Of a stretch of 30,368 bases of DNA, positions 15,464 to 23,793 are shown in pieces. The notes beneath the pieces are model-generated. The model saw nothing but the letters and a program-made list of their open reading frames with translations. It did no database searches and was not told where the DNA came from. The position numbers and the translations under genes are program-made. The stretch is from a virus, in the IMG/VR virus record IMGVR_UViG_3300019730_000010, positions 1 to 30,368 of that record. The stretch is one strand, 5' to 3'. Positions within the stretch are counted from its first letter, which is position 1. Every line of letters starts with the position of its first letter.

Positions 15464-16741
15464 TTATGTATCAACGTCTGTACTTCTTGAGTCAGCTGTA
15501 TAAGCAGGACCTGTCATTGCTGTTGGAGCATGAAGTTTAGCAGGTATCGCTCTAACGCCTTTCATTACCGCGATAGCATTACCATCATTGAAAGGTGCAA
15601 TTGCATATCTTTCTCTGATTTTGATTTTAGTAATGTCACGATATTTATCTTCCATTGTGTCCATAGTTGGAAGTTCGTCAGTAATCAACGCACCAATGTT
15701 ATTTGTGTCTACTAAGTAAACGTCAGTAACTTTAGTTGAAGCGTTGTAAGGAACGAATGGAGAAACGATTATCTGAAGCTGTCCTAAGCCCCAATAATCA
15801 GGAGTTTTCATTTTTGCGTTCTGTGGGAAGTCGATAGCAGCAGCTGCAGTAGTTACAGCAGTAGGATCGAAAGCTTGAGTACCAGGACCCATTTTACCCA
15901 TGATTCCTTGATTCCAAGGATTCTGAACTTGTGCATTACCATTCCAGCCGTTCATCCAAGGACCGCTGTGTGAAAGCGCGAAGCTTCTCATTACAGGATC
16001 AGTCAAGAAAGCTGTGAATGTTAATGGGTGAACGATAAGAGCGTTAGGAGTATAACCGTTCATTAATAGAGCACCATATGCTTCATAAATATCATCTATT
16101 GTTACGGAACCGTTGAATGTTCCATCTTCGCCGTAACCAGTAGTAGTACCAAACATAGAACCAGATGCAGCAGAAGTTCTAACAACACCATCATTACCTG
16201 TTCCAGGATTGTCATTATCATGAGTAACAATACCCATTGCTGAGAACATGTTCCAGATTTTTGATTCTTTATGGCGTACAAGTGCACGACCCATAGCTTT
16301 TAAATACATGCCTAAAACATCGTACTGCGAGTATCTTAACAGCTCTTCAGTAAATTTACAGGCGATACCTGATTTACCGATAGTGATGATCTGATGCCCA
16401 GGTGCGAAGTTCAGAGTGTATTCTGGGTATTCGCCAGCTTCGTTAACGTCGTCAGCTGTGATTGCGCCAGTTGAGGGGAAAGTTGTCATCTGCAAGCCAG
16501 GTGTATACTGGATTTGCTCTAAAAGTTGTGAACCAATCATCATCGGTTCAATTGCTTCGCGGACCATTGTTTCTACAGTAACAGGGAAAAACTGAGTTGA
16601 GCTCGGGTGTGAAAGGGCATCTGCCATTTCAACTTTATGGATCATACCATCTTCAGCTTCGAAAGTACCAGTCTTCCAAACCTTTACATAATCCTTAAAG
16701 CCCAATTCTTTTTGGTCTGCTAATTTAAATTTAGCTGTCAT
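15464..16741 (-). CDS. Major capsid protein (HK97-type fold)
   Basis: 425 residues, ATG 16741 with AGGAG 9 nt upstream and the shared 24-nt leader. The N-terminal arm is charged (KFKLADQKELGFKDYVKVWK). It is followed by a region typical of HK97-fold capsids: TVETMVREAIEPMMIGSQLL, a strand pair with GEYPEYTLNF, and a helix near KESKIWNMFSAM. The C-terminal part has DVYLVDTNNIGALITDELPT and a receptor-like strand set ending in RERYAIAPFNDGNAIAVMKG. It is preceded by protease/scaffold and a probable decoration gene and followed by neck genes, the standard order. The capsid shell is built from this protein and N-terminally trimmed proheads are common in this layout, but no cleavage site can be set from sequence alone. 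Confidence 0.88.
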   Translation of the reverse strand: MTAKFKLADQKELGFKDYVKVWKTGTFEAEDGMIHKVEMADALSHPSSTQFFPVTVETMVREAIEPMMIGSQLLEQIQYTPGLQMTTFPSTGAITADDVNEAGEYPEYTLNFAPGHQIITIGKSGIACKFTEELLRYSQYDVLGMYLKAMGRALVRHKESKIWNMFSAMGIVTHDNDNPGTGNDGVVRTSAASGSMFGTTTGYGEDGTFNGSVTIDDIYEAYGALLMNGYTPNALIVHPLTFTAFLTDPVMRSFALSHSGPWMNGWNGNAQVQNPWNQGIMGKMGPGTQAFDPTAVTTAAAAIDFPQNAKMKTPDYWGLGQLQIIVSPFVPYNASTKVTDVYLVDTNNIGALITDELPTMDTMEDKYRDITKIKIRERYAIAPFNDGNAIAVMKGVRAIPAKLHAPTAMTGPAYTADSRSTDVDT

Positions 16742-16745
16742 TATG

Positions 16746-16769
16746 GGAATCTCCTTTGATTTGAGGTTT
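16746..16769 (-). promoter_or_regulatory. Capsid gene ribosome site and conserved leader
   Basis: The same 24-nt block as at 11995-12018 before the sheath gene, including AGGAGATTCC. Upstream of it both leaders remain A/T-rich and partly alike (AAAATAAGAAC here, AGAAATAAACTC there). Confidence 0.9.
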
Positions 16770-16817
16770 GTTCTTATTTTTGAAGTATTTTCTTTTGATT
16801 TAAACTTTTATATTCGA

Positions 16818-16850
16818 GCAGGCACGCAAAAGAAGGCAAAACGCACCTGC
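16818..16850 (-). promoter_or_regulatory. Stem-loop in the 125-nt capsid leader
   Basis: The minus transcript pairs GCAGGTGCG (16850-16842) with CGTGCCTGC (16826-16818) around a 15-nt loop. All nine positions pair in RNA, two of them as G-U, while the plus strand would have two mismatches; this favours a minus-strand RNA structure. It lies between the decoration gene stop (16867) and the capsid SD. No U-run follows. It may stabilise the capsid message or mark a processing site. Confidence 0.5.
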
Positions 16851-16866
16851 ACGAGGGAAGGGGAAA

Positions 16867-17928
16867 TTATTTTACCATGAAGTTGATTCTAACAAGCTTC
16901 TTCTGTGACACAGCATTTGTACCAGCATAAGCAACATTATCAGGTAAACCATTAGTAGCAGAACCGGGAACTTTGTCCAAAGCAGTTGTGCTAGGGACAC
17001 TAGCCGTATAAGTTCTTACGTACTCTAAATAATCTTTAGGTAAGTCTGTGTCTACGAAGTAGATTTTACCAAGAACATTTTCAGCTCTGTCATTTATTGC
17101 AGATCTGAGAACATCTGATTCAGCTTTGACTTCAGCATCAGTAGGATCTCCAGCAGCAGCAGCAGCAAAAGTGGAAGCCGCCAATGGTGACATTATTGTC
17201 CAGTTGGAATTCTTATTAAAAGTAACTAAATCACCAGGTTGTGGATTACTGGATGTTTCAAATACCGTTAAGCCAGGGAATACAGCCTGAGAAGAAGTGG
17301 TTGTTACGGGTAATTCAATGAAGTATCTTGTCAATACTGAAACGCCTTGCTGTAAATTCCAGTTTGTGTAGTTATAGTTGGTTGGGTTGCCTGCAAACCC
17401 GGCACCATTCTGTCTCCAGACATTGTAAGGAGCCATACCAAGAGGAGAACTAAAACCAGCTGTAGCGCCAACAACAGCAACGGCAGTTGCAGGATCGGCA
17501 GTTTTATAATCAATAGCGCCAGATTTAAGCATTGAAACGACAACTGGTTCGCCAGCAGTTACTGCATCGCCAGCCCAGTTTAAAATGCCCTCAGCTACAT
17601 CGGTAGCAGTGTAGACATTGCCATAATTTGCTGTGTCAACAATAGCCTGAGCTAAAAGTGATGTGGCATCGCCATCAACATCCCATGAAAAAGCAAGTGC
17701 ATATTCAAGGTCTTTGATTAAACCAGCAGGAACGATGTGATTGTTTTTAAGATCTGCAGCAATAACCTTACCATAAGAGATTGTTACATAGTCGCCAAGT
17801 TTTGCGTCTAAGCGAACTAATGGCAGGTAAGGAGCAGCCACAAAGTGTTGCGCCGGACGAACGCCTTCACTCTTCTCTATATTCGGAGTGGTTGATCCGG
17901 TCGGCATTGTTTGTCTTCTGTAAGTCAT
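16867..17928 (-). CDS. Probable capsid decoration or head-stabilising protein
   Basis: 353 residues, ATG 17928 with AGGAG 8 nt upstream. It lies between scaffold/protease and the major capsid gene, where head-stabilising or decoration proteins are commonly encoded. The chain is rich in Ala, Val, Thr and Gly with many short strands (RLDAKLGDYVTISYGKVIAA, GEPVVVSMLKSGAIDYKTAD), features of beta-rich structural subunits, and has an Ala/Thr-rich stretch near residues 245-265. It carries the same extended ribosome site as capsid, sheath and tube, suggesting similar high expression. I see no enzymatic motif. Alternatives are a second capsid-related or head-fibre protein. Confidence 0.5.
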   Translation of the reverse strand: MTYRRQTMPTGSTTPNIEKSEGVRPAQHFVAAPYLPLVRLDAKLGDYVTISYGKVIAADLKNNHIVPAGLIKDLEYALAFSWDVDGDATSLLAQAIVDTANYGNVYTATDVAEGILNWAGDAVTAGEPVVVSMLKSGAIDYKTADPATAVAVVGATAGFSSPLGMAPYNVWRQNGAGFAGNPTNYNYTNWNLQQGVSVLTRYFIELPVTTTSSQAVFPGLTVFETSSNPQPGDLVTFNKNSNWTIMSPLAASTFAAAAAGDPTDAEVKAESDVLRSAINDRAENVLGKIYFVDTDLPKDYLEYVRTYTASVPSTTALDKVPGSATNGLPDNVAYAGTNAVSQKKLVRINFMVK

Positions 17929-17930
17929 TT

Positions 17931-17940
17931 GGGAATCTCC
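17931..17940 (-). promoter_or_regulatory. Extended ribosome binding site (shared motif)
   Basis: AGGAGATTCCCAA directly before ATG 17928, spacing 8 nt. It is one of six functional copies in the window. Confidence 0.85.
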
Positions 17941-17964
17941 TGTTAAATGAATTTGTGTTTGTTA

Positions 17965-17984
17965 TTTTCTAAGTGATTAGAAAA
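17965..17984 (-). promoter_or_regulatory. A/T-rich 8-bp hairpin in the protease/decoration gap
   Basis: TTTTCTAA, loop TCAC, TTAGAAAA is a perfect inverted repeat lying just after the scaffold stop (17991) and before the decoration-gene SD. It has no GC clamp and no U-run after it, so termination is unlikely. It could be a weak mRNA 3' structure or a protein-binding palindrome. Confidence 0.4.
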
Positions 17985-17990
17985 GATTGG

Positions 17991-19094
17991 TTATTCTTCT
18001 GTATTTTCTTTTGAGGTTTCTTCTACATTTTTCTCTTTAGCCAAGGAGTCTTTCATGTCCTTGATTTTTAGGGTATGCTTTGCGAGGTAATCTTCTGCTT
18101 GAAGTGCGTTTGTGCGCGAAAATTCCACATAGATGTTATTAACTCTTTCTTGATAATCGTCAATAAACTCTTGTGTAACTTTGAATTCTTCAACAGCAGG
18201 AGTTTCGTCAGCATCTTTTAGTGAAGGATCTACTTCTTCGGAAACAACTTCATTTTCAACATTCATGTCGAATAATATTCCGAAATTCTGAGCAGTAGCT
18301 CTTAAAGCTTCAAGTGACTGGGATTTAAAACTGTCTTTCAATTCGTCTTTAGTAACTTCAGGATTCTCAGTTTTCTTGAAAGAAACGATTCTGTCAGCCA
18401 ATGTGTCTTTTAATTCAGCTGTTAAATCTTCGTTAGTTTTACTCATAGCAGTTTCTGAATCTTTTAATACTGTGATCTCATTTTTGTAATTATCAATGCG
18501 ACCTTCAAATTCTTCAACTGTGTCTTTAGCGAGTTCTTCAATAACAGAGTCTTTGTCTTCGCCAAGGTTTGTAAGAATATTGCCGATTACTTCCATAGCG
18601 TCTTCTTTCTTACCAGCATACATATTAAGTAAGAGTTCGAGGATAGCTTTTTCATGTTCTGTATTTGCAGAGTCAGGATCTGGGATTCCCCAACCTTCGC
18701 CTTTTAATACAAAACCGTACTCAATAAAATCCGTAGTTTCTACTTTTTCAGCGTCATTTGAATCAGTGTTGTCATCAGTAGTTTCTTCTGGTGTTTCAAC
18801 TTTTTCTTCTTCAACAACTTCTTCAGTAGAGTCTTCGAATTTGGAAGCACGTTCATTAAGGAAGTCTATCAACTCAGTTTTTTCTTTAGAGTTGTTGACA
18901 TCCGACAAGACTTCTTTTGCAGCATCGATATATTCCTTGCTAACAGCAGGGAACAAGCGATTAGCGCCAACAAAGTCGCCGTCTTGTAAGGCTTCGATTT
19001 GTTCGTCTGATAAACGAGCATCTTCATTTTCAATAAGCTCATTCACCTTCAGATACAGATCTTTACCTAAGTCTTTAATTTCCTGTAACTTCAT
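17991..19094 (-). CDS. Probable nested scaffold from internal start
   Basis: Within the protease/scaffold frame, Met313 (ATG at 19094, MKLQEIKDLGKDLYLKVNEL) is preceded by CCTGGAGAGACCGGA, which holds a GGAG about 10 nt from the ATG. It falls exactly at the change from the protease part and a polar linker to the acidic helical scaffold. The product would be 367 residues of free scaffold. Nested scaffold genes in frame with the protease are known, for example lambda C/Nu3. The evidence here is the SD and the domain boundary only. Confidence 0.45.
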   Translation of the reverse strand: MKLQEIKDLGKDLYLKVNELIENEDARLSDEQIEALQDGDFVGANRLFPAVSKEYIDAAKEVLSDVNNSKEKTELIDFLNERASKFEDSTEEVVEEEKVETPEETTDDNTDSNDAEKVETTDFIEYGFVLKGEGWGIPDPDSANTEHEKAILELLLNMYAGKKEDAMEVIGNILTNLGEDKDSVIEELAKDTVEEFEGRIDNYKNEITVLKDSETAMSKTNEDLTAELKDTLADRIVSFKKTENPEVTKDELKDSFKSQSLEALRATAQNFGILFDMNVENEVVSEEVDPSLKDADETPAVEEFKVTQEFIDDYQERVNNIYVEFSRTNALQAEDYLAKHTLKIKDMKDSLAKEKNVEETSKENTEE

Positions 19095-20030
19095 TCCGGT
19101 CTCTCCAGGTGTTTGGTTTGTGTTTTCTGAATTTTGTGGGACTAATGTATCTGAGTCTGTATCATATACATATAGAGATGTATTTGTCATTGCGATTCTA
19201 CTTGAATCATTAATGGTCATCGAGTCACTTGCGGCAAGAGCCATTGCAAGTTTTTTGTCGGCTTTACTGTCTGCATAAGCAACAGGTATGGCGACATGCT
19301 TGAATTCTTCATTCATAGCAATATCATCAGCCGGGGTATTTACATAAGACCACTCGTCATATCCTAAATCACCGAACATGAGGAACATTGGTCCATTGCC
19401 GTAATCCTGTCCTTTTTCGTGCTCACATTTACCTTCTGCCAACCAGTCGGTACCGCACTCTGAACACCAGAGATTATCAGTACCATAACCAACTGATATA
19501 GTATGATATCTACCGTCAATTACTTTCTTAATAGCATCTTCTTCTGTTACATTACCAACTGATTCAATATATCCAAGACCTTCCCAGTTTTTATCATATA
19601 AGAAAGGTTTCAGTTTCTTTATCAACTTCAACCCATCCTTTGAGCCGTAATCAGTTAAACGGTCTAACCTTTGAATCAAGGAAGGAGGGAGAACGACCGG
19701 ATTTGTAGATATATAAGATGCCGAAGCAACTCTACCTAATGGATCTTTCTGGTCGTCATGTTGATGTAAGATGGGTTTTTTGTAGGGGTTAGTAAAAGTG
19801 TCAACACCAGCTCTCATCTGGGTGGGACCATAATAATGATAATGTCCTGTCAATCGAGAAGCATGGGAAACGCGCGCGCGAACCTGCAAGCCTTTTATTT
19901 CTTCAGGTGCGACAACGTCCTTCTGATTCTCAATGCTGGTCATGACTTGATCGACAAACTGATTTCTGCTATCCTTGTCTACCTGATGGTGTCTAATGGA
20001 TACGAAATCACGAAATTGTATTTTAGCCAA
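17991..20030 (-). CDS. Prohead protease fused to scaffold
   Basis: 679 residues. The start is TTG at 20030 (reads MAKIQFRDF) with GGAG six nt upstream inside the last codons of the portal gene; no ATG is available nearby. The N-terminal domain (about 1-255) looks like a phage head-maturation protease: HYHYYGPTQMRAGVDTF, then KKPILHQHDDQKDPLGRV (candidate His 89 or 91), then HTISVGYGTD with candidate nucleophile Ser179. A small Cys/His cluster follows (C189, C192, C202, H204), possibly metal-binding. Residues after about 313 are highly acidic, Glu/Lys-rich and helical, as in scaffolding proteins. The protein likely organises the prohead, then digests scaffold and itself. The catalytic residues are inferred from motif position, not proven. 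Confidence 0.8.
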   Translation of the reverse strand: MAKIQFRDFVSIRHHQVDKDSRNQFVDQVMTSIENQKDVVAPEEIKGLQVRARVSHASRLTGHYHYYGPTQMRAGVDTFTNPYKKPILHQHDDQKDPLGRVASASYISTNPVVLPPSLIQRLDRLTDYGSKDGLKLIKKLKPFLYDKNWEGLGYIESVGNVTEEDAIKKVIDGRYHTISVGYGTDNLWCSECGTDWLAEGKCEHEKGQDYGNGPMFLMFGDLGYDEWSYVNTPADDIAMNEEFKHVAIPVAYADSKADKKLAMALAASDSMTINDSSRIAMTNTSLYVYDTDSDTLVPQNSENTNQTPGETGMKLQEIKDLGKDLYLKVNELIENEDARLSDEQIEALQDGDFVGANRLFPAVSKEYIDAAKEVLSDVNNSKEKTELIDFLNERASKFEDSTEEVVEEEKVETPEETTDDNTDSNDAEKVETTDFIEYGFVLKGEGWGIPDPDSANTEHEKAILELLLNMYAGKKEDAMEVIGNILTNLGEDKDSVIEELAKDTVEEFEGRIDNYKNEITVLKDSETAMSKTNEDLTAELKDTLADRIVSFKKTENPEVTKDELKDSFKSQSLEALRATAQNFGILFDMNVENEVVSEEVDPSLKDADETPAVEEFKVTQEFIDDYQERVNNIYVEFSRTNALQAEDYLAKHTLKIKDMKDSLAKEKNVEETSKENTEE

Positions 20031-20033
20031 TGG

Positions 20034-21827
20034 TTACTCCAGGGTATCTAATAGTGAGATGAGGTTTTCTACGAATGTGTCTTTTGCTAGGTGAGAGGGT
20101 GTTCCGGACGCAATCTTGTCATAAGTATTGTCTACGGAATTATCTATATACTTTAATATTCGACTACTAAAATCTTTTGCTGATTTAGGGAAGTCAAGTG
20201 AAAAACACCACTGTGTCGCCTTTACTTTGGTATAATCACGGTTACTTTTATTAAAATCACCCAAAATGTGCGATAATTGAATCGCTTTCAAAGTTGTTGA
20301 GGATTTTCTTTTCTCAGGACCAGACTTTTTACCGTGCTGATTTGTAGGCTGGTTTTTATTTTTTGCAGTATTACTTGACTTGCTGCTTCCAGACCCTGAT
20401 CCGGAGGAAGTTGAGCCCGTTGCAACAGGTTTGGCAGCGGCGATTTCTTTGGCTGCTTCTGTGTCCCAATCGATCTTAACCTTATCGTGAGTATGCATGT
20501 AAAGTTTGCTGCGGGTTTCATCATCATCGATGATCTTATTATTATTTCTCTGCCTCATTTCATCTTCTGTAATCTGGTTCATGGTATGCATAACTGAGTT
20601 GTGGTTTTCCATTTTCATCATAGATTCGAGATCTATTTCTTCCCAAGAGAAGGTTACTTTGTTGGCTTCAGTCAGAACATTTATATCAAATCGTTCGAGC
20701 AGCAATTCATTAATTACTTCAAACTCTAAGAACTCTTTGAATTCGTCCTGGTAGTCCTTAACATCTTCGATGAGGATCTGTGAAGCGTTATCCGCAGTTG
20801 AGCGGTTCATACCGTCACCTTCGCCCATATCAAGATTACTCATACCGGCTGATGTGAAGGCACGCTTCTTAAAGTGTTCAAGGTACTTTTCTACAGAGAG
20901 AACTTCCTTACTCTGAAGTACATCAAACTTGTGTCTGTGAGATGTGACCAGTCCGCCTGAACTAGGCATCTCTTCAATTTTGTTAGTCCATACATCCACT
21001 TCAGTTGTACCGTCAGCATATGTTTGAACCGGGAGTTCATCAGTACCGATTGTTAAAGTGAATAACGGAAATAAATGTTGGTCGATTAATACTTCGACCT
21101 GTTCTTCAATTCTTCTAAGTGCTCTAACGTCATCTATTGCGGGCATTAATCCTGGACAAGAAATACTTATTCCAGCGCGTCTGTTGAAATAGAAATGAAT
21201 AATATCGTCGACGTTGTATTCTTCATATCTACCATCAGGCATCATCTGCATATACTTTTTAGGATTACCATACTTATCGGTTTTGATTCGCATCGTTTCC
21301 GGGGCAATTCTAAAGTATGCAGCTACCGGTTGTAGTGTTTTGGTTCCTGCACCAGTCTTAACCAATCTAGGTCTGCCGCCGGAATTATCCTTGTTCCTGC
21401 GTTTTACCCAGAAGGCATTGTGGAATCTGACAAGATCACCGCCTGTTTCTTTTATGAGTAGGTTCATAGACTGACCTTGAGCCAATCCTATTTGCATGAA
21501 TCTCATTTTAAGATATTCTACAGTACGGTTGTTCAACCCTGTGAGAGACCAACCAGCTTTAGCCATTAAAGCACGTTTCTTCTGTATGGTTCTTCTGATA
21601 ATACCGTCAGCATCTTCTGCTGCAGATATCTCATAAAGATTATATTCAGGCTGTTCAAAGCCCTTACCATACAAAATATTGCGTCTGAAATTCAAAGTGT
21701 GTCTGGTCTTATACGGCAGAGACTTCAGTACTATCTCTGACGGCTTTTGCTTCACTCCGGTAGTTGCCGGCAAGGAGTGAATAGCCAGATCCTTTCCATT
21801 CAGATCCATTGTTGTAATGTCTTGCAT
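20034..21827 (-). CDS. Portal protein
   Basis: I place the start at ATG 21827 (MQDITTMDLNGK) because the shared AGGAGATTCCC motif lies 9 nt upstream; a GTG at 21851 would lie upstream of that site. This gives 597 residues. The chain has the portal pattern: an N-terminal region with NILYGKGFEQPEYNLYE, the clip/stem segment around FRIAPETMRIKTDKYGNPKK, then DIIHFYFNRRAGISISCPG and SAGMSNLDMGEGDGMNRSTA. The C-terminus is Ser/Gly/Lys-rich and disordered. The portal forms a dodecamer at one capsid vertex, docks the terminase and lets DNA through. Its last codons supply the SD of the protease gene (stop-to-start gap 3 nt). Confidence 0.9.
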   Translation of the reverse strand: MQDITTMDLNGKDLAIHSLPATTGVKQKPSEIVLKSLPYKTRHTLNFRRNILYGKGFEQPEYNLYEISAAEDADGIIRRTIQKKRALMAKAGWSLTGLNNRTVEYLKMRFMQIGLAQGQSMNLLIKETGGDLVRFHNAFWVKRRNKDNSGGRPRLVKTGAGTKTLQPVAAYFRIAPETMRIKTDKYGNPKKYMQMMPDGRYEEYNVDDIIHFYFNRRAGISISCPGLMPAIDDVRALRRIEEQVEVLIDQHLFPLFTLTIGTDELPVQTYADGTTEVDVWTNKIEEMPSSGGLVTSHRHKFDVLQSKEVLSVEKYLEHFKKRAFTSAGMSNLDMGEGDGMNRSTADNASQILIEDVKDYQDEFKEFLEFEVINELLLERFDINVLTEANKVTFSWEEIDLESMMKMENHNSVMHTMNQITEDEMRQRNNNKIIDDDETRSKLYMHTHDKVKIDWDTEAAKEIAAAKPVATGSTSSGSGSGSSKSSNTAKNKNQPTNQHGKKSGPEKRKSSTTLKAIQLSHILGDFNKSNRDYTKVKATQWCFSLDFPKSAKDFSSRILKYIDNSVDNTYDKIASGTPSHLAKDTFVENLISLLDTLE

Positions 21828-21830
21828 GTT

Positions 21831-21840
21831 GGGAATCTCC
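21831..21840 (-). promoter_or_regulatory. Extended ribosome site deciding the portal start
   Basis: AGGAGATTCCCAAC then ATG 21827, spacing 9 nt, the same as for capsid, sheath and tube. This supports 21827 over the upstream GTG at 21851. Confidence 0.85.
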
Positions 21841-21854
21841 TGTGTGCGCACTTA

Positions 21855-23792
21855 TTAAGAGTTGATTTTATTAATCCATTCATTAATTTCAGAAGCATCG
21901 AATCCGTCAAGATTATGAGCTTCTAAACATTTTGAAAAGTCTAATCGTATAACAGGAAGAGAGGTTCTTCCTTCAATTGAATCGGAGGCATTAAGAGCAG
22001 TGTGATTTCTTAATAGCCGATTCTTTGTGTTTTTATATTTATTGAGTAAGCTTTCATCAAAGACTATGATGTCGTCGCCATTTTCTGGATTGTATCTATA
22101 TCCAAGATTTTTCCAGTATTCTTTCCAGTAATCATCATCAAGGAGATCTATTGGATCGTCATCGAATATGTCAATTGGAAGAGAGCCATCACCGATTGTG
22201 ATTCCGCCGCCATCTTCACCATCTGTTCCGTCCGTTGGAGTCGATGGATCGCCAGTGGTGGTTGTTCCGCCGCCGGGAGGGGTAGGAGTACTGCCGCCAT
22301 CAGTTAGGTCGTCTATCCATTCATCTATAACTTCAAGCCATGGGTATTTGCTACCATAGGCTGCAACGCATATCGCTTTGCCCATTCTGTCCCAGAACCC
22401 AGCTTCAGAAGATTCATTATAAGCTTCTTTAATACTGAGGATTTCTGAAACCAGTGAGAGGTAACTGCTTGCGTTTTCGATTTGATCAAGGATGTCTATT
22501 GCATCGCCTGAGCCTAAAACGTTAAATCTTAACTTCTTTGTGATCTGTTCGACCACTGCATAAAATTGAGCTTCCAGGTCTGTCTTGCCTTTGCGCAAAG
22601 TAGTATAGAAATCCTGCGCGGCATCATTAACATCTTCTGCTCCAAGATCCGCATCAATACCTAATTTGCTTAATTGAATCTGAAGAGAAGCCAATACACA
22701 TTCTATAGAAGAGAATATGGTTGAGAAGAGTTTAGTCAGTAACATCAACAGAGCATCGAGTCCCGTGTTAATCAACATACCTATAGGCGCGGCGGGCATA
22801 CCAATTGAGATGTTTTCAAACTCTACTTCCAATAACTTCTTATACTTCATTAAAACAGCTTTAAGCAAAGTAACTATAGCCATTAAATCAGGTACACAGA
22901 TATAATTGCCCAGCATCTTAATTATTCTACATATATCCTTCGAGAAGTATGTACCCAAAATAGACAACTTTAGGCGGGCTAACTCCTTAAGGTTTGCAAA
23001 GAACTTCTGAAACATTAAATCTATATAAGCTTGAAGCATATCACCTTTTCTAAAATCTTCAGCTAATCCAAAAGATCTATTCATACAGGGGATACAGTCA
23101 TTAATAAGTTCTTCCAGCTTATCCTTCTTACCGGGGTTGTCACCGTCATTTTCTGTGGCGCGTTCACCATCAGCCAATTTATCCATTTCAGATACAGAAG
23201 AATATGAAGATTCAGCTTCTGCCAATCTCTGTACCAATAACTCAACTATATGAAGTTGTGGATAACTACTGTCTAATATCTCTTCATTAAACTTCTGTTT
23301 GACCACCCCTATTGCACCAATAACAGGATTGTCAGTAAAGTCTTTATTTAAGAGTTCATTAACATCATCAAAGGCATTCTCCAAATTAACAGTGGTAGCC
23401 ACATAAGCACCAGCAGTAGTCTGTTCATATTTGAGCAGATCCACATACTCGGAAAAGCTGATGTTATTCACGTCACTGCTTCCATACAGGGTCACGAGTG
23501 CATTCGAGAGCTGTTGGTCATTAGGGTAGTCACCAATTGAGAGTGACATGCCTAACAAGTTAGCACGAGTGGTCAAGACATCAATGAGCTTCTGATAATC
23601 TGTACCCAGTCTAGTGTAGCCATCCAGGAGAGAACCTACTTCCTTGGCAAAGTCGCGCAGCGCATTTTCCTCTTTCTTTAATTGACTACCTTTATTTATT
23701 ACAACATCACTAGCTGCAACCCTAGGTTCGTCACGCTTAATGACAGGTACCTTAAATAGTCGTTCTTTATTTTCTTGTGATATTTCAGCCAT
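21855..23792 (-). CDS. Cysteine-containing virion protein of unknown role (645 aa)
   Basis: I do not recognise a family. The start is ATG 23792, 1 nt after the upstream stop, with a weak AGG site. Residues about 40-215 are helical and acidic. About 225-400 is a more hydrophobic helical part with a CIPC motif (C233, C236) and further cysteines at C288, C299 and C365. Residues about 498-540 are a Pro/Gly/Thr/Asp-rich disordered linker (TPTPPGGGTTTTGDPSTPTD), followed by a C-terminal domain with DDDYWKEYWKNLGYRYN. It sits between the portal and a group of small virion genes, so it is probably a structural or portal-proximal protein. Membrane insertion of the hydrophobic helices is possible but not clear. 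Confidence 0.5.
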   Translation of the reverse strand: MAEISQENKERLFKVPVIKRDEPRVAASDVVINKGSQLKKEENALRDFAKEVGSLLDGYTRLGTDYQKLIDVLTTRANLLGMSLSIGDYPNDQQLSNALVTLYGSSDVNNISFSEYVDLLKYEQTTAGAYVATTVNLENAFDDVNELLNKDFTDNPVIGAIGVVKQKFNEEILDSSYPQLHIVELLVQRLAEAESSYSSVSEMDKLADGERATENDGDNPGKKDKLEELINDCIPCMNRSFGLAEDFRKGDMLQAYIDLMFQKFFANLKELARLKLSILGTYFSKDICRIIKMLGNYICVPDLMAIVTLLKAVLMKYKKLLEVEFENISIGMPAAPIGMLINTGLDALLMLLTKLFSTIFSSIECVLASLQIQLSKLGIDADLGAEDVNDAAQDFYTTLRKGKTDLEAQFYAVVEQITKKLRFNVLGSGDAIDILDQIENASSYLSLVSEILSIKEAYNESSEAGFWDRMGKAICVAAYGSKYPWLEVIDEWIDDLTDGGSTPTPPGGGTTTTGDPSTPTDGTDGEDGGGITIGDGSLPIDIFDDDPIDLLDDDYWKEYWKNLGYRYNPENGDDIIVFDESLLNKYKNTKNRLLRNHTALNASDSIEGRTSLPVIRLDFSKCLEAHNLDGFDASEINEWINKINS

Positions 23793-23793
23793 G

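Noticed and set aside
18496-19278. 260-codon plus-strand open frame opposite the scaffold region
   Set aside because: It is antisense to a strongly acidic, repetitive coding region; its Ser-rich product is what the complement of Glu/Asp/Thr codons gives. There is no SD and the sense gene is well supported.
19871-19880. Alternating (CG)5 run, possible Z-DNA
   Set aside because: It encodes Arg-Ala-Arg in the protease N-terminus and is short; unusual for this DNA but without further support.
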